A DNA stretch of 64,000 nucleotides from an uncultured Prevotellaceae bacterium (GCA_946415705.1 CAMKTN010000007.1:25179-89178), one strand, 5' to 3'; shown: positions 8,110 to 17,092, counted from the stretch's first letter. The notes: generated from the sequence alone by a model not told the origin. Numbers and translations are program-made.

Positions 8110-8712
8110 ATGATTCGCATGGACGACCTCTTCAAGACCATAGCCTCTCCCTCGGAGGGAATCTATACGGAGAAGCGAAGCAAATTCCTGGCTTTCGCTT
8201 TTCCGGTTTCTATGGTCGAGGAGGTGAAGGAGTTGGTGGATGCGCACGCCAAGAAGTTCTACGATGCGCGCCACGTCTGCTATGCATATATGCTGGGGCA
8301 TGAGCGCCTCGTCTTCCGTGCCAACGACAACGGCGAGCCCAGCGGCACGGCCGGCAAGCCCATCCTCGGGCAGATCAACTCCAACGAGCTGACGAATATC
8401 CTGATTATCGTGGTCCGTTATTTCGGAGGTGTGAAGTTAGGCACCAGCGGACTTATCCAGGCATATAAGGCTGCCGCAGCTGAGGCGATAGCCGCAGCCA
8501 CCATCATCGAGAAAACTGTGGATGAGCAGATCACGATCACCTTTGAATATACGTTGATGAACCAGGTGATGCGTGTGGTGAAGGAAGAGGAGCCCGCCAT
8601 CGTGGTGCAGTCCTTCGACAACGACTGCCTGATGACCCTTGCCATCCGTGCCTCACAGATGCCTCGCCTGCGTGACCGTCTCGTGAAAATCGACGGCCTC
8701 CGCATCGCCTAA
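8110..8712 (+). CDS. YigZ/IMPACT family protein
   Basis: About 200 residues (ATG 8110; ATG 8119 is equally possible). N-terminal IMPACT fold with K-R-S-K-F-L-A near residue 22, H-V-C-Y-A-Y near 57, N-D-N-G-E-P-S-G-T-A-G-K-P-I near 77 and R-Y-F-G-G-V-K-L-G near 107, then a C-terminal DUF1949-like region. In bacteria the molecular role is uncertain; eukaryotic IMPACT binds GCN1 in translation control. The last 4 bp overlap the stop codon of the convergent lysozyme gene. Confidence 0.92.
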   Translation: MIRMDDLFKTIASPSEGIYTEKRSKFLAFAFPVSMVEEVKELVDAHAKKFYDARHVCYAYMLGHERLVFRANDNGEPSGTAGKPILGQINSNELTNILIIVVRYFGGVKLGTSGLIQAYKAAAAEAIAAATIIEKTVDEQITITFEYTLMNQVMRVVKEEEPAIVVQSFDNDCLMTLAIRASQMPRLRDRLVKIDGLRIA

Positions 8713-9569
8713 TCTCTGTTTTCCAGAAGGATATCCGACAGGCTGTATTTGTCCATCAGACAGCTGCGATCAACATTGCCGCGGATGCCCTGTATGCGAC
8801 TTGTGGCGCTGTACTGCCACATCACGAAAGCTGCGTTGTCGCGCAACTCGGGAATGTCCTCGTGGTAGCGCGCAATCATATATTTATAATGTGTGAAGGG
8901 CCCCGAGAGGTATTTGTTGTAGAAGTCGCGTGAGGTATAAAGGATGGGGCGCACGCCGTAGTGCCGTTCCACCAGCTTCAGGAACTGCTGCAGCCTGCTC
9001 TGGAACTGACCCAGCGGGGCTTTGCCGCGATGCTCAATGTCGATGATGGGGACGAGGTCGTGGTGCTTGAGTTTGACGACAGAGGAGAAATTGCGGAACT
9101 GCTCGCTCACGTCGGCCGTGGGGCTGTAGAAATGGTAGCAGCCCACCTTCAGCCCTGCGTGCCGGGCGCCTTCGATGTTCCTGTAATAGGTCTCATCGAC
9201 GAGCTTCGCCCCTTCCGTGGCTTTCACATAGACGTAGTAGATGTTGGCGTTGCGTGCCACGTCTTTCCAATTGATGCTACCCTGATAGTGAGAGACATCA
9301 ATGCCGCCAAGCCCTTTGTTGGCGACATGTAATCCCGTTTGTTGCGCAAGCATCTCGTAGTCGCCCAGCGGCGGCTGTGGCGTCAGGGACGGCATAATGG
9401 CATCGGGCTGGGGGAGGGAAGCGTCGTAGTAGTCGATGGTGACCACCTTCGCTTTCCTTTTCTTCTTAAGGTTGCCTTCAGTCGTGGTCGCAGACAGCAT
9501 GCCCACAAAGCACCATGCAAGACTCATGGCGAGGCTGAATCGTGTAATCCGTGAAAACTTTAAAAACAT
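8709..9569 (-). CDS. Exported GH25 family lysozyme (N-acetylmuramidase)
   Basis: 286 residues. N-terminal signal sequence or membrane anchor (residues 8-28), a basic linker, then the GH25 barrel from about residue 82: G-G-I-D-V-S-H-Y-Q-G, K-A-T-E-G near 115, the D-I-E-H active-site strand near 178, Y-T-S near 217 and W-Q-Y-S near 252. The family cleaves the muramic acid-glucosamine bond of peptidoglycan. It begins 25 bp after the stop codon of cdd and is probably co-transcribed with it. Confidence 0.93.
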   Translation of the reverse strand: MFLKFSRITRFSLAMSLAWCFVGMLSATTTEGNLKKKRKAKVVTIDYYDASLPQPDAIMPSLTPQPPLGDYEMLAQQTGLHVANKGLGGIDVSHYQGSINWKDVARNANIYYVYVKATEGAKLVDETYYRNIEGARHAGLKVGCYHFYSPTADVSEQFRNFSSVVKLKHHDLVPIIDIEHRGKAPLGQFQSRLQQFLKLVERHYGVRPILYTSRDFYNKYLSGPFTHYKYMIARYHEDIPELRDNAAFVMWQYSATSRIQGIRGNVDRSCLMDKYSLSDILLENRD

Positions 9570-9594
9570 CTCTCTCTTTCTCTTCTTTTAGGAC

Positions 9595-10074
9595 TTATGG
9601 AAGCTCAGAGCCGTCGAATGTCAGGGGGAGCAGGTCGCGCATACTGCGGATGACGTAGGTGCCGCTGGTGCCGTAGAGCAACACCCTGATTTCTTGCTTG
9701 AAGCGCGCCTCGGCCTCCAGCAGCGACTGGCGGCAGGCACCACAGGGAGCCACCAGATTCTCCAGAAACTGTCCGCCCGTCTGCGCAGCAATGGCGAGGG
9801 CTACGGGTGGCACCTCAGGCGCATTGGCCGAGGCCGCGAAGAAAGCTGTACGTTCTGCACACAGGCCCGAGGGGAAAGCGGCATTCTCCTGATTGCTGCC
9901 CTTGAAGACTTGGTCGTCGGCGAGGCGCAATGCAGCACCCACCTGGAAGTGGGAGTACGGCGAATAGCTGGTGGCGGTCATGGCTTTCGCCATATCCACC
10001 AGTTCGCGGTCTTCGGCAGACAGCTCTTCGTAGTCGAAGACCTGATATGGAACGATGATTTGAGCTTCTCGCAT
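9595..10074 (-). CDS. cdd: Cytidine deaminase
   Basis: 159 residues, the short tetrameric form. Converts cytidine and deoxycytidine to uridine forms in pyrimidine salvage. Zinc and catalytic residues are seen in C-A-E-R-T-A near 72 and P-C-G-A-C-R near 109; S-P-Y-S-H-F-Q-V-G-A near 38 binds substrate. A divergent promoter pair separates it from the glucosaminidase gene. Confidence 0.95.
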   Translation of the reverse strand: MREAQIIVPYQVFDYEELSAEDRELVDMAKAMTATSYSPYSHFQVGAALRLADDQVFKGSNQENAAFPSGLCAERTAFFAASANAPEVPPVALAIAAQTGGQFLENLVAPCGACRQSLLEAEARFKQEIRVLLYGTSGTYVIRSMRDLLPLTFDGSELP

Positions 10075-10096
10075 GTCTATTTCATGAAATTTGTCA

Positions 10097-10130
10097 CAAA
10101 AGTAGCGTTTTTCTCGCTTATCTCATCAAA
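10097..10130 (-). promoter_or_regulatory. Promoter for cdd
   Basis: Minus strand TTTG (10130-10127), 22 bp, TACTTTTG (10104-10097). The spacer is one base longer than usual. Confidence 0.6.
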
Positions 10131-10136
10131 AAAACG

Positions 10137-10144
10137 TACTTTTG
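10137..10144 (+). promoter_or_regulatory. -7 box of the glucosaminidase-gene promoter
   Basis: TACTTTTG at 10137-10144 fits TAnnTTTG. No clear TTTG lies 19-21 bp upstream. It shows that transcription starts just before the ATG at 10171, not at earlier in-frame codons. Confidence 0.55.
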
Positions 10145-10170
10145 TGCGCAAAATCCTCAAAAAAACTATA

Positions 10171-11094
10171 ATGAAGCTTCGAATTGCGGTTTTCTGCGTG
10201 TTATTTAGCGCTGTTTCAGCGTTATTTGCGCAGGGCGGACAGTCTGCACAATGGCAGTATATCGAGAAGTTCAAGGATCTCGCCATCGAGCAGATGCGTG
10301 AGCATAAGATTCCAGCCTCCATCACCCTGGCACAAGGTCTCTGCGAGAGCGGTGCCGGGCGCAGCAAGCTGGCCATCGAGGCGCATAACCACTTCGGTAT
10401 CAAGGTCGGGACGAATTGGACGGGTCCCTATATCGTGATGGCCGACGACCGTCCCGACGACCGCTTCCGCAAGTACCGCAACGACCGCGAGAGCTATGAG
10501 GACCACTCTCGCTTCCTTGTCAACGGCCCTCGATACCGTTCCCTTTTCTCCCTCAAGGTCACCGACTACAAAGGCTGGGCACACGGACTGAAGAAGGCTG
10601 GCTACGCCACCAATCCACGCTATGCCCACATGCTCATTGATGTCATCGAGCGCTTCAACCTCCAACAATTCGACTCCTACCGTAGCGGCCGTTACCACGC
10701 TCGCTCCAACAGCCAGCAGGCATCAGAGGTGGAGAATTTGTTCTTCGCCCAGCACATCGTTTATCGCGTCAACAAGAACTACATGGTCATCGCCAACAGC
10801 AGCGACACCTGGGAGCTGGTGGCGCGTGAGACGGGGGTGAGTGTCCGTAGGCTCCTGAAATACAACGATCGTCCTAAAGACTCACCGCTTCGTTCGGGTG
10901 ACATCGTCTATCTGCAGAAGAAGCGCTCAAAGGCTGACAAGTCGTTCAAGGGAATTCCACACGTGGTACAACCTGGCGAGTCACTTTACGATATCTCGCA
11001 GCACTACGCCATCCGCCTGAAGTCCCTCTATAAGCTGAATGGCTTTACTGCTGACTACAGCCCCGAGGTGGGCGATCTCATCTGGCTGAGGTGA
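10171..11094 (+). CDS. Exported glucosaminidase (GH73-like) with LysM domains
   Basis: 307 residues from ATG 10171. A signal peptide ends near A-L-F-A-Q (residue 17). The glucosaminidase domain (about 25-165) shows I-P-A-S-I-T-L-A-Q-G with the likely catalytic glutamate in L-C-E-S-G-A-G, then A-H-N-H-F-G-I-K. Two LysM modules follow (about 195-250 and 262-307), which bind peptidoglycan. Likely a cell-wall hydrolase for growth or daughter-cell separation. The much earlier in-frame start overlaps cdd and is rejected. Confidence 0.93.
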   Translation: MKLRIAVFCVLFSAVSALFAQGGQSAQWQYIEKFKDLAIEQMREHKIPASITLAQGLCESGAGRSKLAIEAHNHFGIKVGTNWTGPYIVMADDRPDDRFRKYRNDRESYEDHSRFLVNGPRYRSLFSLKVTDYKGWAHGLKKAGYATNPRYAHMLIDVIERFNLQQFDSYRSGRYHARSNSQQASEVENLFFAQHIVYRVNKNYMVIANSSDTWELVARETGVSVRRLLKYNDRPKDSPLRSGDIVYLQKKRSKADKSFKGIPHVVQPGESLYDISQHYAIRLKSLYKLNGFTADYSPEVGDLIWLR

Positions 11095-11100
11095 TACAGC

Positions 11101-11135
11101 CTCACCCCCGCCCCCTCTCCGAAGGGCGAGGTGAG
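11101..11135. repeat. GC-rich palindromic element between genes
   Basis: CTCACC at 11101-11106 pairs with GGTGAG at 11130-11135, with a further CGCCC/GGGCG pairing inside. It resembles the palindromes found in frame in ileS (57651, 59688) and upstream of the DUF4296 product (61721). Confidence 0.7.
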
Positions 11136-11184
11136 TAAGAACATTTGATACTTGAAACCTCAAACTTTAAACTCTCAACTCCAC

Positions 11185-12876
11185 ATGGCTGACGACAAGA
11201 AAATCATCTTTTCAATGGTTGGTGTAAGCAAGACCATCCAACAGACTCAGAAACAAGTATTAAAGAATATATACCTTAGCTTCTTCTATGGCGCTAAGAT
11301 TGGTATCATCGGTTTGAATGGCTCGGGTAAGTCCACGCTGTTGAAGATCATTGCAGGCTTGGATCAGAGCTATCAGGGCAATGTCGTTTTCTCGCCGGGC
11401 TACAGCGTCGGCTATCTGCCGCAGGAACCGCAGCTGGACGATGACAAGACCGTTCGTGAAGTGGTTGAAGAAGGCGTGCAGCACATCGTTGATGCCCTGA
11501 AGGAATACGAGGATATCAACCTGAAATTCGGCATGCCAGAATACTATGAGGACGAGGATAAGATGAATGCCCTCTTCGCACGACAAGGCGAACTGCAGGA
11601 TATCATCGATGCCACCGACGCCTGGAACCTCGACACGAAGCTGGCGCGCGCCATGGACGCCCTGCGCTGTCCTCCGCAGGATCAGCTCTGCAAGAACCTC
11701 TCCGGTGGTGAGCGCCGTCGCGTGGCGCTGTGCCGTCTGCTGCTGCAGAAGCCCGATGTCCTGCTGCTCGATGAGCCTACCAACCACCTCGATGCAGAGA
11801 GCATCGATTGGCTGGAGCAGCACCTGAACCAGTACGAGGGCACCGTCATTGCCGTCACCCACGACCGCTACTTCCTCGACGATGTCGCTGGCTGGATTCT
11901 CGAACTCGACCGCGGCGAGGGCATCCCCTGGCAGGGCAACTACAGCTCATGGCTGGAGCAGAAAACCAAGCGCCTGGAGATGGAGGAGAAGGTGGAGTCG
12001 AAGCGCCGCAAGACCCTGCAGCGTGAGTTGGAGTGGGTGCGCATGGCCCCCAAGGCTCGACAGGCAAAGGGCAAGGCCCGTCTGTCCAACTACGAACGCA
12101 TGCTCAACGAGGACCAGAAGGAGAAGGAGCAGAAGCTGGAGATCTATATCCCCAGCGGCCCGCGTCTGGGCAACAAGGTCATCGAAGCCCACGGCCTTTG
12201 CAAGGCTTTCGGCGATAAAGTGCTGTTCAAGAATCTCGATTTCACGTTGCCCCCTAACGGCATCGTAGGTGTCATCGGCCCCAACGGTGCCGGCAAGACC
12301 ACGCTCTTCCGCCTCATAATGGGACTTGAGAAGCCCGATGCCGGCACCTTCGAAGTCGGCGAGACGGTGAAGTTAGCCTACGTGGATCAGAGCCACCGTG
12401 ACATCAAAGCCGACGAGACTGTCTATCAGATTGTCTCGCAGGGCAACGAGCTCATCCGCATGGGTGGTCGCGATATCAATGCCCGTGCCTATCTCTCGCG
12501 CTTCAACTTCACGGGTGCTGACCAAGAGAAGAAATGCGGCGTGCTCAGCGGTGGCGAACGCAACCGTCTGCACTTGGCGATGGCGCTGAAGGAAGAGGGC
12601 AATGTCCTGCTGCTCGATGAGCCCACCAACGACATCGATGTCAACACCCTACGGGCGTTGGAGGAAGGTCTCGAGAGCTTCGCCGGCTGTGCCGTGGTCA
12701 TCAGCCACGACCGTTGGTTCCTCGACCGCATCTGTACCCATATCCTCGCTTTTGAGGGTGATGGCAATGTCGTCTATTTCGAGGGCTCCTACACCGACTA
12801 CGAAGCCAACAAACTCAAGCGCCTCGGCCTCGAAGAACCTCGTCGCATCCGCTATCGCAAGCTCACCGACGATTAA
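11185..12876 (+). CDS. ettA: Energy-dependent translational throttle protein EttA (ABC-F ATPase)
   Basis: 563 residues from ATG 11185, close to E. coli EttA (555). Two ABC cassettes: Walker A G-L-N-G-S-G-K-S-T near 46 and G-P-N-G-A-G-K-T-T near 363; signatures L-S-G-G-E-R-R-R and L-S-G-G-E-R-N-R; Walker B L-L-L-D-E-P-T-N twice. The charged arm between them inserts into the ribosomal E site in this family. EttA couples ATP/ADP level to the first translation steps. Its end overlaps that of the convergent TonB receptor gene by 4 bp. Confidence 0.95.
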   Translation: MADDKKIIFSMVGVSKTIQQTQKQVLKNIYLSFFYGAKIGIIGLNGSGKSTLLKIIAGLDQSYQGNVVFSPGYSVGYLPQEPQLDDDKTVREVVEEGVQHIVDALKEYEDINLKFGMPEYYEDEDKMNALFARQGELQDIIDATDAWNLDTKLARAMDALRCPPQDQLCKNLSGGERRRVALCRLLLQKPDVLLLDEPTNHLDAESIDWLEQHLNQYEGTVIAVTHDRYFLDDVAGWILELDRGEGIPWQGNYSSWLEQKTKRLEMEEKVESKRRKTLQRELEWVRMAPKARQAKGKARLSNYERMLNEDQKEKEQKLEIYIPSGPRLGNKVIEAHGLCKAFGDKVLFKNLDFTLPPNGIVGVIGPNGAGKTTLFRLIMGLEKPDAGTFEVGETVKLAYVDQSHRDIKADETVYQIVSQGNELIRMGGRDINARAYLSRFNFTGADQEKKCGVLSGGERNRLHLAMALKEEGNVLLLDEPTNDIDVNTLRALEEGLESFAGCAVVISHDRWFLDRICTHILAFEGDGNVVYFEGSYTDYEANKLKRLGLEEPRRIRYRKLTDD

Positions 12877-15218
12877 AACTGCAAGGGGAAGATCAGCTTG
12901 ATGGTGAAGTTGCGGCCGGGGTTGAAGATGCCGCGGCGGTCGGTGTGTGTGTTGATGTCAGCGTATTTCAGACGGCTGAGGTGGCTTTGGTAGCCGCAGT
13001 CGAGGAGGTTGTCGGCGATGAAGTAGAGCTCGCAAAGCTTACGCCCGTTCTTTAGGAGTATATCGGTGCCGGCCGAGACGTTCAATAGCGTGTAGGCCGG
13101 CGTCGCTGTCTCTGTACCTTCGGCCATGTAATAATGATCTTGGCGGAAATACTGCTCTATGACGACGCTGACGTAGGCGTTGTCGAAGACGTGGTCGAGG
13201 CGGTGGTGGCGCAAGCTCTCGCCCTTATGGTGAGGGGCGCTGGTGTGGTGGTCGCCGTTGTGCGTGAACTCCCATTTCACCTCGGCCGTCAGGCGTGGGG
13301 CAGGGGTGAGGGGCAGGTAGCGCGTTTCGAGCGGCTGATTGAGCTGGCGGGCATCGACCATCGAGAACGTGGAGCCGATATGCAATTGGTGAATGGGATG
13401 CAGGTCGAAGCCGGCCTCAAAGCCCTTTAGAAGGGCGTCGCCCTGGGTGTAGTGGAAGAGTCGGTAATCAGAGGCCTCGACGGATAAACCGTCGAGCGCA
13501 GGGTCCGCAAGGGCTTCGGCGAAGATGTAGTTGTCGATATGGTTGAGAAACAGGGCCAGCTCAAAGGAGATAAACTTGCAGCTGAAGTCGAAGCCGAGGT
13601 CGCCCTGCCAGCTGTATTCGGGTTTCAGGTCGGGGTTGCCGATTTCATAGCGGAGCGTGCCGTGGTGCGCTCCGTTGCTGCCCAGCTCGCTGAGGTTGGG
13701 GGCTCGGAATCCGCGAGCGACGTTGGCGCGAACGTTCCAGTGGCTGTTGGCGTGCCAGACGGCGCCGAGGGAGCCGCTGAGGGCAGAGAAGTTGCGGGTG
13801 AAGTCAGCGAAGCGGAGGGTGGAGACCTCCGTTGACGCGGAGGGAACTTCGGCGCCTTCCCAAAGGGCGTGGCTGTGCAGGTGGCGGTAGTCGTAGCGAA
13901 GGCCGCCGCTGAGGGTCCAGTGGCGTAGCTCTTTGCTGGCGGTAATGTAGGCGCCGATGTCGAAGAGGTTGTAGTCGGGGATTAGGTACTCCTCGCCTTT
14001 GTTGAGCGAGCGCTGGTACATTCCTCCAATGCCGCCATTGAGCTTCCAGGTGTTGAAGCCGTTGTAGGTATAGCGGGCGTCGTAGGTGACGGTGTGGAGG
14101 AGGAGGTCAAGGCCGGGGTGACCCTCTGGAGAACCCTCGGGAACCGTAACAGAGGAACCCTCGGGAACCATAACAGAGGAACCCTCGGGAACCATAACAG
14201 CGGGGTCCTCGGCATCGTGGTGGTGATGTTCCTCAAATTCCTGACGGCGGTTCTGCTGGTAGCCGACGATGGCTTTCAGCAGGCCGTTGCCCACGGCGAA
14301 GGAGTTGTCGAGAACGGCTTTGTAGTGATGAATCTGCTGATAGGGCAGGGCCTTCTTATAAGTCTTCAGGTTGCCGTTGGGATATTGGTCTTCGTCGTAG
14401 AGGAGGTCACCGGTCTCCGGGTCTCGCTCGCCCTCGGTCATGCTGGGGGTGATGTGGTAGTAGCCCAGCGTGAGGTGTGAGAACCCCCATCCTTTATTCA
14501 CGCCAAGAAGGGCATTGGCGGCACGCTCGTGGAACTGTGTGCCAGGGATGTAGCCGTCATATTTATTATGGTACGCGTGTGCGAACTTCTCACTATAGCG
14601 ACCGTTCCATACGAAGCCTCGCTTGTTGCCGCCGAAGCGCATGGAATAGTCGATGAGACCGCTGTTGGTCTGGTACTCGGTGGCGAGGCTGGCACCCATG
14701 CGGCCTGCTGGCTCAATGGCCTCAGGATGAAACACGATGACCCCTGCCATGGCATCGGAGCCATACATGAGCGACGCCGGCCCCTTGAGAATCTCCACTT
14801 GTCCCACGCTTTGTCCGTCGAGTTCCAAACCGTGCTCATCGCCCCATTGCTGTCCTTCCTGACGTACGCCGTCGGCTACGCAGACGATACGATTGTAGCC
14901 CAAGCCTCGGATGACAGGTTTCGAGATACCGCTGCCAGTGGTGACCTGGTCCACGCCTGGCTGTTTGGCCAGGGCATCGATGATGTTCGTGGATGCCGTT
15001 TGTCGGAATTCTTTCTGTGTGACAACGCTGATGGGGGTAGAGGTTTGCTTGCGCTTCAGCTGGCCTATGGGGCTGGTGACAATGACCTCGTTCAGGTCGA
15101 GGTGATGGAAATAGATGTCGGCCGAGTCCGCTGTCGTCGTCTCTGTCGTTTGTGCGCTGAGCGTGGTGGCAACCAGCGAAAGAGCTATCGTGAATAGTGT
15201 TTTATAGTGTCGTGTCAT
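12873..15218 (-). CDS. TonB-dependent outer-membrane receptor with His-rich loops
   Basis: 781 residues from ATG 15218. Signal peptide ending near T-L-S-A-Q (22), TonB-box region, plug domain (about 55-175; G-L-G-Y-N-R-I and G-P-A-S-L-M-Y-G-S-D-A), then a beta barrel ending in an aromatic residue. Two outer loops are rich in histidine (E-E-H-H-H-H-D near 325; G-D-H-H-T-S-A-P-H-H-K near 665), which suggests a metal or metal-complex substrate, though the substrate is not determined. Beside the first His cluster sits a threefold 8-residue repeat from 14131-14202. It follows the sulfoxide-reductase gene by 13 bp. Confidence 0.92.
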   Translation of the reverse strand: MTRHYKTLFTIALSLVATTLSAQTTETTTADSADIYFHHLDLNEVIVTSPIGQLKRKQTSTPISVVTQKEFRQTASTNIIDALAKQPGVDQVTTGSGISKPVIRGLGYNRIVCVADGVRQEGQQWGDEHGLELDGQSVGQVEILKGPASLMYGSDAMAGVIVFHPEAIEPAGRMGASLATEYQTNSGLIDYSMRFGGNKRGFVWNGRYSEKFAHAYHNKYDGYIPGTQFHERAANALLGVNKGWGFSHLTLGYYHITPSMTEGERDPETGDLLYDEDQYPNGNLKTYKKALPYQQIHHYKAVLDNSFAVGNGLLKAIVGYQQNRRQEFEEHHHHDAEDPAVMVPEGSSVMVPEGSSVTVPEGSPEGHPGLDLLLHTVTYDARYTYNGFNTWKLNGGIGGMYQRSLNKGEEYLIPDYNLFDIGAYITASKELRHWTLSGGLRYDYRHLHSHALWEGAEVPSASTEVSTLRFADFTRNFSALSGSLGAVWHANSHWNVRANVARGFRAPNLSELGSNGAHHGTLRYEIGNPDLKPEYSWQGDLGFDFSCKFISFELALFLNHIDNYIFAEALADPALDGLSVEASDYRLFHYTQGDALLKGFEAGFDLHPIHQLHIGSTFSMVDARQLNQPLETRYLPLTPAPRLTAEVKWEFTHNGDHHTSAPHHKGESLRHHRLDHVFDNAYVSVVIEQYFRQDHYYMAEGTETATPAYTLLNVSAGTDILLKNGRKLCELYFIADNLLDCGYQSHLSRLKYADINTHTDRRGIFNPGRNFTIKLIFPLQF
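14131..14202. repeat. Three tandem 24-bp units inside the TonB receptor gene
   Basis: Units at 14131, 14155 and 14179 differ at two or three bases. On the coding strand they give three 8-residue repeats of the type V-M-V-P-E-G-S-S. Copy-number change would alter the loop by 8 residues without a frameshift. Confidence 0.9.
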
Positions 15219-15231
15219 TATTGGTATGTGT

Positions 15232-15708
15232 TCAAAGCAGTCCGACGAGTTGTTCAAGTGCGCTCTGGTCTTCCGCATCGAAGGCGTTGAGCTGGTCGCT
15301 GTCGATGTCGAGGACGCCAATGACGGTGCCGTCCTTGAACATCGGCACGACAATCTCGGAGCGGCTGAGGCTGCTGCAGGCGATGTGTCCGGGGAAGGCA
15401 TCGACGTCAGGAACGACAAGTGTGCGCTCCTCTGCCCAAGCGGTGCCGCAAACGCCGCGACCACGCTTGATGCGCGTACAGGCCACGGAGCCCTGGAAGG
15501 GACCCAGGTGCAACCATTCAGGCTCCTTCACAAGATAGAAGCCGACCCAAAAGAAGCCAAAGGCTTCGCGCAGGGCGGCGGCGGTGTTTGCCAACGTGGA
15601 GATAGTGTCTTCTTCGCCCTCGATGAACGGGGCGAAATCCTTCAGAAATGCCTCATAGCGCTCGCGTTTCGTCAGGCCTGTGGGGTATGAGAAGGTTTGT
15701 TCTGCCAT
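15232..15708 (-). CDS. msrC: Free methionine-(R)-sulfoxide reductase (GAF domain)
   Basis: 158 residues from ATG 15708. A single GAF domain with the three family cysteines in G-S-V-A-C-T-R-I, G-R-G-V-C-G-T-A and H-I-A-C-S-S-L-S-R-S-E-I-V-V-P, which form the redox relay. It reduces the free R-sulfoxide of methionine. The -7 box lies only 10 bp before this ATG, so the longer in-frame start at 15750 would be upstream of transcription and the mRNA is nearly leaderless. Confidence 0.9.
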   Translation of the reverse strand: MAEQTFSYPTGLTKRERYEAFLKDFAPFIEGEEDTISTLANTAAALREAFGFFWVGFYLVKEPEWLHLGPFQGSVACTRIKRGRGVCGTAWAEERTLVVPDVDAFPGHIACSSLSRSEIVVPMFKDGTVIGVLDIDSDQLNAFDAEDQSALEQLVGLL

Positions 15709-15717
15709 TTTCGCGTG

Positions 15718-15751
15718 CAAAGATAGTGAAAATAATTGAGCTAAATGCAAA
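15718..15751 (-). promoter_or_regulatory. Promoter for msrC and probably the TonB receptor
   Basis: Minus strand TTTG (15751-15748), 22 bp, TATCTTTG (15725-15718). It is divergent from the rpsP promoter. Confidence 0.65.
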
Positions 15752-15767
15752 AAGAGCGCAAAAAAGT

Positions 15768-15798
15768 TTTGTCACGTCCGCAGAATGTCGTACCTTTG
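15768..15798 (+). promoter_or_regulatory. Bacteroidota promoter for rpsP
   Basis: TTTG (15768-15771), 19 bp, TACCTTTG (15791-15798). Leader of about 55 nt to ATG 15860. Confidence 0.8.
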
Positions 15799-15859
15799 CG
15801 CCCGCTGTCACGAGTTGGCAGCATCAATTTCAAACCTATTAACTCATTATTAAACATTT

Positions 15860-16414
15860 ATGGCAACAAAAATCAGATTGCAACGTCATGGCCGTAAGAG
15901 CTACGCTTTCTACTCCATCGTCGTTGCTGATGTAAGAGCTCCGCGCGACGGTAAGTTTACAGAGAAGATTGGTACCTACAACCCCAACACCAATCCTGCC
16001 ACTGTAGATTTGAAATTCGACCGTGCTCTCTACTGGGTAGAGACGGGCGCACAACCCACAGACACAGTGCGTAACATCCTTTCCGATGAAGGCGTTTATC
16101 TCATGAAGCACCTCCGTGGTGGCGTGAAGAAGGGCGCATTCGATGAGGCTACCGCACAGGTGAAGTTCAACGCTTGGAAGGCCGACAAGCAGAAGGGCCT
16201 GAAAGCCGTTGCAGACAAGGTCGCCGCTGACAAGAAGGCTGCTGCTGCTGCCGCTCTTGAAGCAGAGAAGAAGACCAACGAAGAGATCGCTAAAAAAGTA
16301 GCCGACAAGAAGGCTGCTGAGGCTGCTGCGAAGGCAGAGGCCGAGGCTGCTGCTCAGGCTGAGGCTGCTGCTGAGGAACAACCCGCTACCGAGGAGGCTC
16401 CCGCAGAAGCTTAA
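15860..16414 (+). CDS. rpsP: 30S ribosomal protein S16 with a long Ala/Lys/Glu tail
   Basis: 184 residues; E. coli S16 has 82. The N-terminal ~85 residues carry the S16 core ([12 protein letters not shown] then P-R-D-G-K-F and I-G-T-Y-N-P). From about residue 95 the chain is a low-complexity helix of Ala, Lys and Glu ending in [10 protein letters not shown]. Extended S16 proteins are known in Bacteroidota. The tail probably projects from the small subunit; its function is not known to me. Confidence 0.95.
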   Translation: MATKIRLQRHGRKSYAFYSIVVADVRAPRDGKFTEKIGTYNPNTNPATVDLKFDRALYWVETGAQPTDTVRNILSDEGVYLMKHLRGGVKKGAFDEATAQVKFNAWKADKQKGLKAVADKVAADKKAAAAAALEAEKKTNEEIAKKVADKKAAEAAAKAEAEAAAQAEAAAEEQPATEEAPAEA

Positions 16415-16454
16415 ACCCAACTCTCCATATTACATTTTTCCAAACAAGCATAAG

Positions 16455-16487
16455 AGGCGTGGCTGTGAAGCCGCGCCTTCTTCTTTT
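16455..16487 (+). terminator. Rho-independent terminator after rpsP
   Basis: AGGCGTGGCT (16455-16464), GTGA loop, AGCCGCGCCT (16469-16478), one G-T pair, then a T-rich run. Confidence 0.8.
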
Positions 16488-16551
16488 GTTAAATTTATTG
16501 AAAAATCCATCTTTCTTGTCCTTGCGCGCGCGAACCTATATAAAATAGCAG

Positions 16552-16559
16552 TATCTTTG
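16552..16559 (+). promoter_or_regulatory. -7 box upstream of rseC and the rnf operon
   Basis: TATCTTTG 39 bp before the ATG at 16598. No clear TTTG at the expected distance. It probably drives rseC-rnfBCDGEA. Confidence 0.5.
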
Positions 16560-16597
16560 TGCCGCTTTTGTAAAGCTAACCTTGCAAAATAGCGCAA

Positions 16598-17023
16598 ATG
16601 GTTCAAACTATCTCTCACGTGGCTGTTGTCAAGTCGGTTGATAATGAGCGTGTACGGGTGACGATTATGCAGTCCTCGGCATGCTCGGGCTGTGCTGCCA
16701 AACAGCTGTGCAACAGCGCCGAGGCGAAGGAGAAGGATGTAGATATCTTCACGTCCGATGCCGCGTCGTATCGGGTGGGGGAGAAGGTGCTTCTGGAGGG
16801 CCGTCTGTCCGACGGTCGCCGCGCGGCCATCATCGCCTATGGCTTGCCGCTGCTGCTCTTGTTGCCCGTATTGTTTGTGGCTGAGAGGCTGACGGGTAGC
16901 GACACCCTCGCTGCGTTGTGGGCTTTGGGCTCGGTGGTTCTTTACTACGCTGTCGTGGCCCTTTGCTTCCGCAAGCGCCTGCAGCAAACCTTCTCATTCC
17001 GCATTAACCCCTTGAACTCTTGA
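16598..17023 (+). CDS. rseC: RseC/MucC family membrane protein
   Basis: 141 residues. An N-terminal cysteine cluster (S-S-A-C-S-G-C-A-A-K-Q-L-C near residues 27-40) precedes two membrane helices (about 75-95 and 100-120), as in RseC/MucC proteins. In proteobacteria RseC works with the Rsx/Rnf system to keep SoxR reduced. In Bacteroidota it usually precedes rnf, as here, and may serve assembly or redox control of Rnf. Confidence 0.85.
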   Translation: MVQTISHVAVVKSVDNERVRVTIMQSSACSGCAAKQLCNSAEAKEKDVDIFTSDAASYRVGEKVLLEGRLSDGRRAAIIAYGLPLLLLLPVLFVAERLTGSDTLAALWALGSVVLYYAVVALCFRKRLQQTFSFRINPLNS

Positions 17024-17032
17024 ACCCTGCTT

Positions 17033-17080
17033 GATCTATTAAGCTATTAACCTATTAAGCTATAAAACTATTAAACTCTA
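17033..17080. repeat. Octamer array (AAGCTATT type), six units, before rnfB
   Basis: Units GATCTATT, AAGCTATT, AACCTATT, AAGCTATA, AAACTATT, AAACTCTA fill the gap between rseC and rnfB. The period is 8 bp, unlike the heptamer arrays. Confidence 0.75.
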
Positions 17081-17092
17081 AAAAATAAAAAC

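Noticed and set aside
9694..10170. N-terminal extension of the glucosaminidase frame
   Set aside because: Overlaps cdd on the other strand and precedes the -7 box at 10137; the signal peptide starts at 10171.
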